Assembly (NCBI GenBank): GCA_947384055.1
Contig: CANDFO010000107.1
Location: 1 to 5,450 of the forward strand
Direction: 5' to 3'
DNA length: 5,450 bases
Origin: an uncultured Flavonifractor sp.
GTDB lineage: Bacteria > Bacillota > Clostridia > Oscillospirales > Oscillospiraceae
Shown here: in pieces, positions 1 to 5,431 of the stretch
How the letters are laid out: every line of letters starts with the position of its first letter
Position numbering within the stretch: the stretch's first letter is position 1
Position numbers and translations under genes: made by a program
The notes under the pieces: model-generated
Seen by the model: the letters and a program-made list of their open reading frames with translations, nothing else
What the model was told of the DNA's origin: nothing
Databases searched by the model: none

Positions 1-1466
1 TGAGCAAGTCCTTCGGCCGAAACCGGGTGCTTGACCATATCAACCTGGATCTGAAACGCGGAACGGTCATGGGGCTTATGGGTGAAAACGGCGCCGGCAA
101 ATCCACCATGATGAAGTGCCTGTTCGGAACCTACCAGAAGGACGAGGGAAAAATCTATTTAAACGGAAAAGAGATCAGCTTTTCCGGACCCAAGGACGCC
201 CTGGAAAACGGGATTGCCATGGTCCACCAGGAGCTGAACCAGTGCCTGGAGCGCAACGTCATAGACAACCTGTTCCTGGGGCGCTATCCCACCAGCTCTA
301 TGGGGCTCATAGACGAGGGCAGCATGAAGCGAAAGGCGGCCGAGCTCTTCCGCAAGCTGGGCATGACCGTAAACCTGAGCCAGCCCATGCGGAATATGTC
401 GGTCTCCCAACGGCAGATGTGTGAAATCGCCAAAGCGATTTCCTACAATTCCCAGGTAATCGTCCTGGACGAGCCCACCTCCTCCCTGACCGTCCAGGAG
501 GTGGCCAAGCTCTTTGAGATGATGCGGATGCTGAAGGAGCAGGGGATTTCGCTGATCTATATCTCCCATAAGATGGACGAAATTTTTGAGATCTGCGACG
601 AAATCTCGGTGCTGCGGGACGGCAATCTGGTTATGACCAAGCGCGCTAAAGACACCAATATGAACGAGCTGATTACCGCCATGGTGGGCCGCTCCCTGGA
701 GAGCCGCTTCCCGCCGGTGGATAATACGCCGGGGGACACCGTCCTGTCCGTTCAGCACCTGTCCACCAAATTTGCCCCCCATTTGCAGGACGTCTCCTTT
801 GACGTGCGGGAGGGTGAGATTTTCGGTCTGTACGGACTGGTGGGCGCCGGGCGCACCGAGCTGCTGGAGACCATCTTCGGGGTGCGCACCCGGGCGGCCG
901 GCCGGGTCTATTTCAAAAACCGGCTGATGAATTTCAACAGCGCCAAGGAAGCCATTGAGCACGGCTTCGCCATGATCACCGAGGAGCGCAAGGCCAACGG
1001 CCTGTTTCTGAAGTGCGATTTGACCTTCAACACCACCATCGCCAGCCTGGAGCAGTACAAGTCCGGTCCCGCCCTGTCCTACCCCAAGATGGTCAAGGCC
1101 ACCAACAAGGAGATCAAGACCATGCACACCAAGTGCATGGGGCCGGACGATATGATCTCCAGTCTGTCCGGCGGCAATCAGCAGAAAGTCATTTTTGGAA
1201 AATGGCTGGAGCGGGAACCCCAGATTTTTATGATGGACGAACCCACCCGCGGCATCGACGTGGGCGCGAAATATGAAATTTATGAGCTCATCATCAGCAT
1301 GGCCAAGCAGGGTAAGACGATTATTGTGGTTTCCTCGGAAATGCCCGAGATTCTGGGCATTACCAACCGGATCGGCGTTATGTCAAACGGCTATCTCTCC
1401 GGCATCGTCAATACGGCCGAGACCGATCAGGAAGAGCTTTTGCGCCTCAGCGCCAAATATCTGTAA
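1..1466 (+). CDS. mglA: Galactose/methyl-galactoside ABC transporter ATPase MglA (5'-partial)
   Basis: This is the cytoplasmic double-ATPase subunit of a CUT2-type sugar importer; it hydrolyses ATP to drive uptake of galactose or methyl-galactosides through MglC. The reading frame is open to the window edge (complete codons from position 3, starting SKSFGRNR), so about 19 N-terminal residues are missing compared with the ~506-residue E. coli protein as I recall it. Counting from the Met at position 27, domain 1 has Walker A GENGAGKST (residues 19-27), the Q-loop in HQEL (67-70), a degenerate signature MSVSQRQ (124-130), Walker B VIVLDEP (144-150) and the switch His181. Domain 2 has the degenerate P-loop GLVGAGRTE (270-278, Arg instead of Lys, typical of this family), signature LSGGNQQ (380-386) and Walker B MMDEPTRGID (402-411). 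The stretch DEPTRGIDVGAKYEIY and the ending LRLSAKYL closely follow MglA. RbsA/XylG-type ATPases are the alternative, but the MglC partner downstream favours MglA. The first Met at 27 is internal, not the true start. Confidence 0.94.
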   Translation, partial: SKSFGRNRVLDHINLDLKRGTVMGLMGENGAGKSTMMKCLFGTYQKDEGKIYLNGKEISFSGPKDALENGIAMVHQELNQCLERNVIDNLFLGRYPTSSMGLIDEGSMKRKAAELFRKLGMTVNLSQPMRNMSVSQRQMCEIAKAISYNSQVIVLDEPTSSLTVQEVAKLFEMMRMLKEQGISLIYISHKMDEIFEICDEISVLRDGNLVMTKRAKDTNMNELITAMVGRSLESRFPPVDNTPGDTVLSVQHLSTKFAPHLQDVSFDVREGEIFGLYGLVGAGRTELLETIFGVRTRAAGRVYFKNRLMNFNSAKEAIEHGFAMITEERKANGLFLKCDLTFNTTIASLEQYKSGPALSYPKMVKATNKEIKTMHTKCMGPDDMISSLSGGNQQKVIFGKWLEREPQIFMMDEPTRGIDVGAKYEIYELIISMAKQGKTIIVVSSEMPEILGITNRIGVMSNGYLSGIVNTAETDQEELLRLSAKYL

Positions 1467-1471
1467 GGAGG
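1465..1471 (+). promoter_or_regulatory. Shine-Dalgarno site of mglC
   Basis: AAGGAGG overlaps the TAA stop of mglA (1464-1466) and stands ten bases before ATG 1482. Its strength supports the long form of MglC, including the extra N-terminal ~215 residues, over an internal start. Confidence 0.85.
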
Positions 1472-1481
1472 GAACTTACGT

Positions 1482-3134
1482 ATGGCGGACAATACAAAAA
1501 TTCTGACTGCGGAACAGGAGAGCCAGCTCCGCAAGCCCATTGACGACTATGTCGGCGGCATTCAGGAAAAAATTGACGCGCTGCGGAAGGACGGTACAGA
1601 CCGGGTGATTGACATCCAGAGCAGTCTGGACAGTCTGAAACGCGACCGCATCTATACGGCCCAGGAGAAGGCCGACAGACAGGCCAAGCTGAGCGCAGAG
1701 CTGAAGCAGGCCAGAGAGGTGGAGGCCCGGCACAAGGACGAGACCGCCAAGCTCATTGCCGACGCCGAGGCGTACCTCAAGGCGCACTTTGACCAGGATT
1801 ACTACCAGAAGGTAAAGCTCAGCTGCGGCGAGGAAAAGCTCCTGGCCCAGGAAAAGTATCAGGCAGAGGTAGAGCAGCTCAACAAGGCCCATCAGGAGAC
1901 CATGGCGAAGCTGAGCGACCCTAAAGAGCTCAAGGACGAGAAATACGTCCACAAAAACCGCCTGTTTGACGCAAAAATGAAGCTGGACAAGGACTTGCAG
2001 GATGTGAAGGACCGCCGGCACGCCGCCTTCGACCATCAGTACCACCTGATTGACATGCTGCGGATGTCCAAGTTCACCTTTTCCGAGTCCATGGCCCAGC
2101 GGTGGGAGAATTACTGCTACACCTTCAACTGGCGGACCTTCCTGCTGCGCAACGGCCTCTATCTGGCCATTGCCGCAGTCTTTATTGCCCTGTGTGTCAT
2201 TGCCCCCGTGGTCAAGAATGTCCACCTGCTGACCATGAACAACGTGCTGAATATCCTCCAGCAGGCCTCTCCGCGGATGTTCCTGGCCCTGGGCGTGGCG
2301 GGCCTGATCATGCTGGCCGGCACCGACCTGTCCATCGGCCGTATGGTGGGCATGGGCATGACCGCCGCCACCATCGTCATGCACAAGGGAGTCAATACCG
2401 GTGGCGTTTTCGGGCACATCTTCGACTTTACCGGCCTGCCGGTTATCGTCCGGGTGTTCCTGGCCCTGATCGTCTGCATCGTCCTGTGTACCATTTTTAC
2501 CACCATCGCGGGTTTCTTCACCGCCAAGTTCAAAATGCACCCCTTCATTTCCACCATGTCCACCATGCTGATTATCTTCGGTCTGGCCACCTACTCCACC
2601 AAGGGCGTGTCCTTCGGCGGCATTGAGTCTGAGATCGTGGGCATGATTATCCCCAAGCTCAACGGCTTCCCCACCATCATTCTCTGGGCGGTGGCGGCGG
2701 TGGCCATCGTATGGTTCATCTGGAACAAAACCACCTTTGGAAAGAACCTGTACGCCGTGGGCGGCAACCCGGAGGCGGCGTCGGTGTCCGGCATCTCGGT
2801 GTTTAAGGTTACGGTGGGCGCGTTTATCCTGGCCGGCATTTTATACGGCTTCGGCTCCTGGCTGGAGTGCATCCGGATGTCCGGCTCCGGCTCGGCGTCC
2901 TACGGCCAGGGCTGGGAGATGGACGCCATCGCGGCCTGCGTGGTGGGCGGCATCTCCTTTACCGGCGGCATCGGCAAAATTTCCGGCGTAGTGACGGGCG
3001 TGTTTATCTTCACCGCCCTGACCTACTCCCTGACCACACTGGGTATTGACGCCAACCTGCAATTCGTCATCTCCGGCATCATCATCCTTGTGGCCGTCAT
3101 GCTGGACTGCCTGAAATACGTCCAGAAAAAGTAA
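1482..3134 (+). CDS. mglC: Galactose/methyl-galactoside ABC transporter permease MglC with a long N-terminal extension
   Basis: This is the membrane channel subunit of the mgl importer, partner of the ATPase just upstream. A strong AAGGAGG site (1465-1471) overlaps the mglA stop codon and lies about ten bases before ATG 1482, so the two genes are almost certainly cotranscribed and translationally linked. The protein has 550 residues. Residues ~217-550 match a complete ordinary MglC (~336 residues): hydrophobic segments near 224-243, 264-300, 321-346, 355-370, 396-414, 441-460 and 481-543, with family motifs GVAGLIMLAGTDLSIGR (271-287), NPEAASVSGI (429-438, the cytoplasmic loop expected to contact the ATPase), DAIAACVVGG (481-490) and the basic end DCLKYVQKK. 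Residues 1-216 are extra: rich in Lys, Glu, Asp, Gln and Ala, without a signal peptide or membrane segment, and with heptad-like helical stretches (about 27-100 and 117-180). They are predicted to be cytoplasmic. No good ribosome site precedes internal Met195 or Met204, so I keep the long start. The role of the extension is unknown. Confidence 0.93.
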   Translation: MADNTKILTAEQESQLRKPIDDYVGGIQEKIDALRKDGTDRVIDIQSSLDSLKRDRIYTAQEKADRQAKLSAELKQAREVEARHKDETAKLIADAEAYLKAHFDQDYYQKVKLSCGEEKLLAQEKYQAEVEQLNKAHQETMAKLSDPKELKDEKYVHKNRLFDAKMKLDKDLQDVKDRRHAAFDHQYHLIDMLRMSKFTFSESMAQRWENYCYTFNWRTFLLRNGLYLAIAAVFIALCVIAPVVKNVHLLTMNNVLNILQQASPRMFLALGVAGLIMLAGTDLSIGRMVGMGMTAATIVMHKGVNTGGVFGHIFDFTGLPVIVRVFLALIVCIVLCTIFTTIAGFFTAKFKMHPFISTMSTMLIIFGLATYSTKGVSFGGIESEIVGMIIPKLNGFPTIILWAVAAVAIVWFIWNKTTFGKNLYAVGGNPEAASVSGISVFKVTVGAFILAGILYGFGSWLECIRMSGSGSASYGQGWEMDAIAACVVGGISFTGGIGKISGVVTGVFIFTALTYSLTTLGIDANLQFVISGIIILVAVMLDCLKYVQKK

Positions 3135-3312
3135 GAACCCGTATTCATAACCGGGGAATGCTGGATGGGCGAGGATTTTTCCCGCCAGATAAAAAGATGT
3201 TCCGCAGCCATCCTGACAGATGACAAGGGAAAGCCACGCAGTATGGCGGGAAAAAGACCGCTCAGTCGGCGTTCAACCGCTGTGAATACAAGGTTCTAAG
3301 CGTATCATACAC
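3135..3312. other. Intergenic stretch between mglC and the galM leader; no supported gene
   Basis: I see no convincing gene or RNA family here. The base composition is visibly more AT-rich than the flanking genes. A weak hairpin (GGCGAGG 3168-3174 with CCCGCC 3181-3186, one bulged A) has its T-run in the loop rather than after the stem, so it is not a standard terminator for mglC. The reading frame of mglC stays open after its TAA until a second TAA at 3297-3299, and contains a possible ATG at 3165; the resulting 44-residue basic peptide resembles nothing I recognise. A TATCAT (3303-3308) could serve as a -10 box for galM but has no good -35 partner. Confidence 0.5.
3303..3308 (+). promoter_or_regulatory. 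Possible weak -10 box for galM
   Basis: TATCAT matches TATAAT at five of six positions and lies just before the inverted repeat at 3313. A start site about seven bases downstream would make the transcript begin at the 5' arm of that repeat. No recognisable -35 element is found 16-18 bases upstream, so the call is tentative; galM may instead be read from the mgl promoter. Confidence 0.25.
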
Positions 3313-3369
3313 AATGACCCCGCCCAGCCTGGCAAGCCTTTGTGTCTCGCCAAGCCGGGCAGGGTCATT
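3313..3369. repeat. Long imperfect inverted repeat in the galM leader
   Basis: Two 21-base arms (3313-3333 and 3349-3369) are complementary at 18 of 21 positions around a 15-base loop; the outer ends read AATGACCC and GGGTCATT. In RNA this makes a long stem with three isolated mismatches. There is no T-run after it, so it does not look like a standard intrinsic terminator. Its position, 50 bases before the galM start, suits a regulator-binding site or a structured mRNA leader; which one cannot be told from sequence alone. Confidence 0.6.
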
Positions 3370-3377
3370 ATCACGGT

Positions 3378-3398
3378 CCCGGACCTGACGCGTCCGGG
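3378..3398. repeat. Short perfect hairpin just before the galM ribosome site
   Basis: CCCGGAC (3378-3384) and GTCCGGG (3392-3398) form a perfect 7-bp stem with a 7-base loop, ending six bases before the galM Shine-Dalgarno site. It follows the larger inverted repeat by only eight bases, so the galM leader is structured over nearly its whole last 100 bases. A role in translation control or mRNA stability is possible but is inference. Confidence 0.5.
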
Positions 3399-3404
3399 GC
3401 TGAC

Positions 3405-3410
3405 GGGAGG
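3405..3410 (+). promoter_or_regulatory. Shine-Dalgarno site that fixes the galM start
   Basis: GGGAGG lies nine bases before ATG 3420. This favours ATG 3420 over an upstream in-frame GTG at 3342, which falls in the loop of the inverted repeat and lacks a ribosome site, and over the ATG at 3426. Confidence 0.8.
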
Positions 3411-3419
3411 ACTGACGGC

Positions 3420-4484
3420 ATGGATATGCAAAACCGCACAGGATTCGGTCATATGCCCGACGGGACGCTGGTGGAAGAGCTTGCCCTGCGGGACGGGGAC
3501 CTCTCCTGCCGGATCCTGACCTACGGGGGAGCCGTGCGGGAACTCATTGTCCCGGACCGGGCGGGCCGCCCGGTGGACGTGGTCCTGGGCTTTGACACCC
3601 TGGAGGACTACCGGAACCAGGACAAATACATTGGAGCTCTGATCGGGCGGTATGCCAACCGCATCGGCGGAAGCCGCTTTACGCTGGGGGGGCGGGAATA
3701 CCTCCTGCGGGCCAACGACGGCCCCAACCATCTCCACGGAGGTCCGGCGGGCTTTGACAAGCAGGTCTGGACGGTAGAGGACCAGACAGACCATTCCCTT
3801 ACGCTGGGGCTGTTCAGCCCGGACGGGCAGGAGGGCTATCCCGGCAGTCTGACCGTCCACGTGACTTATACGCTTCAGGCTGGCGCTCTGCGGCTGGACT
3901 ACCAGGCCCGCGCCAGCCGTCCGACCCTCTGCAACCTAACCAGCCACACTTATTTTAACCTGTCCGGGCATAACAGCGGCCCCACCGGGGAGCAGTGCGT
4001 CCAGCTTCTGGCGGGGCGCTACACCCCCGCGGCGGCGGGCTCCATCCCTACCGGGGCGGTGGAGCGGGTAGACGGTACGCCTATGGATCTGCACATACCC
4101 CAGCCCATGGGCGCCCGCTGGGATGCCCCCTTTCCACAGCTCACACAGGCCGGGGGCTACGACCACAACTGGGTTATCGACGGCTGGGACGGCACACTTC
4201 GGCGCGCTGCCCGGGCCTGGTCTCCCGCCAGCGGCATTCGTATGGAAGTCCTCACCACCATGCCTGGCGTTCAGTTCTACTCGGGCAACTATCTGGACGG
4301 GTGTCCCGCGGGAAAGGGCGGTGCGCCCTATGGCAAACGCTGGGGGTTCTGCTTGGAGACCCAGTATTTCCCTGATTCGCCTCATCAGCCGGATTTTCCC
4401 TCCGCCGTTCTGGAGGCGGATGTGCTTTACCACAGCACAACCGAGTTCCGGTTTGCCGTGGAAAACGGACAAGCGCCGCTTTAA
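3420..4484 (+). CDS. galM: Aldose 1-epimerase (galactose mutarotase)
   Basis: This cytoplasmic enzyme interconverts the alpha and beta anomers of galactose and glucose; it supplies alpha-galactose to galactokinase in the Leloir pathway. The 354-residue length fits the family (~340-350). Family landmarks are all visible: YGGAV near residues 35-39, GRYANRI (76-82) with the substrate-binding Arg77, HLHGGPAGFDKQVW (104-117) with His106, TSHTYFNLSG (174-183) with the catalytic acid candidate His176, GGYDHNW (245-251) with Asp248, PGVQFYSGNYLDG (282-294), and LETQYFPDSPHQPDFPS (312-328) with the catalytic base candidate Glu313. Residue roles are assigned by analogy with the known Lactococcus and E. 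coli enzymes. The start ATG 3420 is chosen from the GGGAGG site nine bases upstream. It lies 285 bases after mglC on the same strand, which suggests a functional link to galactose import, although the gap could hold its own promoter. It ends shortly before a strong hairpin (4508-4534). No frame damage is seen. Confidence 0.95.
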   Translation: MDMQNRTGFGHMPDGTLVEELALRDGDLSCRILTYGGAVRELIVPDRAGRPVDVVLGFDTLEDYRNQDKYIGALIGRYANRIGGSRFTLGGREYLLRANDGPNHLHGGPAGFDKQVWTVEDQTDHSLTLGLFSPDGQEGYPGSLTVHVTYTLQAGALRLDYQARASRPTLCNLTSHTYFNLSGHNSGPTGEQCVQLLAGRYTPAAAGSIPTGAVERVDGTPMDLHIPQPMGARWDAPFPQLTQAGGYDHNWVIDGWDGTLRRAARAWSPASGIRMEVLTTMPGVQFYSGNYLDGCPAGKGGAPYGKRWGFCLETQYFPDSPHQPDFPSAVLEADVLYHSTTEFRFAVENGQAPL

Positions 4485-4507
4485 CCGCCAAACCTTATTT
4501 GATATTC

Positions 4508-4534
4508 TAGGGGGCAACCGCCGGTTGCCCCCTA
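4508..4534 (+). terminator. Strong hairpin after galM, probable terminator
   Basis: A perfect 12-bp stem, TAGGGGGCAACC (4508-4519) with GGTTGCCCCCTA (4523-4534), closes on a 3-base loop. It starts 23 bases after the galM stop and separates galM from the promoter of the next gene, as a terminator would. The usual T-run after the stem is absent on both strands, so termination efficiency is uncertain; it may instead protect the 3' end of the mRNA or be a protein-binding site. Confidence 0.5.
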
Positions 4535-4570
4535 TGACTACCAAAATAGGTGGCGTACGGGAACAAAATC

Positions 4571-4579
4571 TGCTATAAT
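4571..4579 (+). promoter_or_regulatory. Extended -10 promoter of the XRE regulator
   Basis: TGCTATAAT is a perfect extended -10 element (TG at 4571-4572, TATAAT at 4574-4579). The hexamer 17 bases upstream, TGGCGT (4551-4556), is a poor -35 match, which is common for extended -10 promoters. Transcription would begin near 4586, giving a leader of about 30 bases with the GAGGGGGA ribosome site at 4599-4606. Confidence 0.75.
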
Positions 4580-4615
4580 GAATCCACTATACCAGAAAGA
4601 GGGGGAAGTGCGTCT

Positions 4616-5197
4616 ATGGACCAGGCCATTGCAAACCGGCTGCTGGAGCTGCGGCGGGAGCACGGCTACTCACAGGAGGAGCTGGCAGTCCGGCTGGGGG
4701 TAAGCCGCCAGGCGGTCTCCAAATGGGAGCGGGCGGAGTCGTCGCCGGATACGGATAATCTTGTCGCCCTGGCCAGGCTGTACGGCATCTCCCTGGACGA
4801 CCTGCTGCTCCTCCACACAGAGGCCCAGGGCGGGACAGCGGCACAGGCGGCCCCCGCTCCGGAGGAAGCCGAGCAGGACGAGGAGCAGGAGGTCTTTGCC
4901 GCCGCCCGGGAGTGGGACAGGGCGGAGCTGTCCTGGAAAGAGGAAAAACGGAAGCGCTTTGAGAAGGTCAAAGAAAAGCTGCTGCTTCTGCTGACCCTGG
5001 CCCTGATGGTGATTCTGCCCCTGGTCTGCAATCTGCTCCATCTGGGGGAAATCTACGCCGTTGTGGTGGTGATTGCCTATGTGGTACTGGGCTTCCTGCT
5101 GGACAATTGGCACCCCGGCTGGCTTCTGTTTTTGAGTATCCCGCTTTACTATTATATTTTGAGTGGAGCATATCGTTTATATGCGAATTTTTTCTGA
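4616..5197 (+). CDS. XRE-family helix-turn-helix regulator with C-terminal membrane helices
   Basis: This is a probable membrane-anchored transcriptional regulator of 193 residues. Residues ~5-62 form an XRE/Cro-type DNA-binding domain: IANRLLELRREHGYSQEELA, then the recognition-helix region VSRQAVSKWERAESSPD (29-45) and the end LARLYGISLDDLLL. Residues ~70-120 are an Ala/Pro then Glu/Lys-rich linker that is likely helical near 92-120. Three hydrophobic segments follow at about 121-142, 147-163 and 167-187. The DNA-binding half would face the cytoplasm. The start ATG 4616 has a GAGGGGGA site nine bases upstream and a perfect extended -10 element before that; the frame is open back to a GTG at 4550, but that start would lie upstream of the promoter. 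The gene has its own transcription unit, so control of the mgl/galM genes is possible only by proximity. Such HTH-plus-membrane proteins are common in Clostridia, mostly with unknown signals. The target and ligand cannot be told here. Confidence 0.9.
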   Translation: MDQAIANRLLELRREHGYSQEELAVRLGVSRQAVSKWERAESSPDTDNLVALARLYGISLDDLLLLHTEAQGGTAAQAAPAPEEAEQDEEQEVFAAAREWDRAELSWKEEKRKRFEKVKEKLLLLLTLALMVILPLVCNLLHLGEIYAVVVVIAYVVLGFLLDNWHPGWLLFLSIPLYYYILSGAYRLYANFF

Positions 5198-5240
5198 ACA
5201 CTCACGGCGCCCTACAGCCTTTTTACCTCTCTGCACGCAG
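5198..5240 (+). other. Short gap after the XRE regulator
   Basis: The stretch contains a T-run (5220-5224) preceded only by a very weak 3-bp stem (GGC/GCC). I do not see a proper terminator in it; the first strong hairpin after the stop codon begins at 5241. Confidence 0.4.
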
Positions 5241-5268
5241 CGGGACCCGGCCTGACGGCCGGGTCTCG
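5241..5268. terminator. GC-rich hairpin after the XRE gene (terminator-like, no T-run)
   Basis: CGGGACCCGGCC (5241-5252) pairs with GGCCGGGTCTCG (5257-5268) over 12 positions, with one G-T wobble, around the loop TGAC. The inner nine pairs are perfect. It is the first strong stem after the regulator stop codon at 5197, and so could end that transcript, but no T-run follows on either strand. It is also the first of five consecutive inverted repeats. Confidence 0.45.
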
Positions 5269-5273
5269 TCAGC

Positions 5274-5306
5274 TTGTCGAAAAAAGCCAAAGGCCTTTTT
5301 CGACAA
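5274..5306. repeat. Inverted repeat TTGTCGAAAAA...TTTTTCGACAA
   Basis: Fifteen-base arms (5274-5288 and 5292-5306) pair with a single A-C mismatch at 5285/5295 around the loop AAA. The A-tract of the left arm pairs with the T-tract of the right arm, a form compatible with a bidirectional intrinsic terminator whose T-tract is used from either side. It could equally be one module of a dispersed intergenic repeat. Confidence 0.6.
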
Positions 5307-5314
5307 AAGGGATA

Positions 5315-5354
5315 CGGCCTGCCGCGCGCACCCTTTGGGCACACTTGCAGGCCG
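5315..5354. repeat. Inverted repeat CGGCCTGC / GCAGGCCG
   Basis: Perfect 8-bp arms (5315-5322 and 5347-5354) enclose 24 bases that themselves contain CCCTTTGGG (5331-5339). It is the third stem of the cluster downstream of the XRE gene. Alone it would be unremarkable; its significance comes from lying exactly between two stronger palindromes. Confidence 0.45.
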
Positions 5355-5360
5355 AGCAGT

Positions 5361-5393
5361 GTCATTTTCGAGGCACATGTCCTCGAAAATGAC
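5361..5393. repeat. Perfect 13-bp inverted repeat GTCATTTTCGAGG / CCTCGAAAATGAC
   Basis: The arms (5361-5373 and 5381-5393) match at all 13 positions around the 7-base centre CACATGT. Adding one G after position 5380 would make the whole a 34-bp perfect palindrome centred on CACATGTG. The TCGAAAA motif recurs from the 5274-5306 repeat. No T-run follows, so it does not look like an ordinary terminator. Confidence 0.65.
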
Positions 5394-5407
5394 CGATTTT
5401 GACTTTA

Positions 5408-5431
5408 TTTTGCCGCCCTCAGGCGGCAAAA
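5408..5431. repeat. Inverted repeat TTTTGCCGCC / GGCGGCAAAA
   Basis: Perfect 10-bp arms (5408-5417 and 5422-5431) flank the loop CTCA. Read on the minus strand it is a GC stem with an A-tract before it and a T-tract at its 3' side (GGCGGC loop side to TTTT at the arm end); read on the plus strand the form is the same because the arms are symmetric. It may act as a bidirectional terminator or be the boundary module of the palindrome cluster; the following ~19 bases to the window end show nothing recognisable. Confidence 0.5.

Noticed and set aside
159..1127. Long 322-codon open frame on the minus strand inside mglA
   Set aside because: It lies wholly opposite a gene with unmistakable ABC-ATPase motifs, and its translation is a low-complexity Gly/His/Leu/Gln mix typical of antisense frames in GC-rich genes.
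1476..2540. 354-codon open frame on the minus strand opposite mglC
   Set aside because: It is the shadow of the mglC frame. Its repetitive His/Gln/Gly/Val composition mirrors the Lys/Glu-rich and hydrophobic codons of the sense strand, and it has no recognisable domain.
3200..3300. Possible riboswitch (GGAAAGCCACGCAG resembles fragments of known aptamers)
   Set aside because: I tried to fit c-di-GMP-I and cobalamin consensus cores; only short fragments match and the required paired stems are absent.
3342..3419. Upstream extension of galM to a GTG start (26 more residues)
   Set aside because: The extra residues are unlike the family, the GTG sits in the loop of the inverted repeat without a ribosome site, and ATG 3420 has GGGAGG at the right distance.
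3936..4544. 202-codon minus-strand frame across the end of galM
   Set aside because: It overlaps the catalytic half of galM and the downstream hairpin, and shows no domain or ribosome site.
4550..4615. Extension of the XRE regulator to GTG 4550 (22 more residues)
   Set aside because: That start lies upstream of the extended -10 promoter and the GAGGGGGA site that fit ATG 4616.
5198..5230. Terminator formed by GGC...GCC before TTTTT at 5220-5224
   Set aside because: The stem would be only three pairs with an eight-base loop, too weak to call.
5177..5429. Two minus-strand frames of 62 and 68 codons over the palindrome cluster
   Set aside because: They run through successive inverted repeats, so their sequence is dictated by the palindromes. 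No ribosome site is evident and no domain is recognisable.
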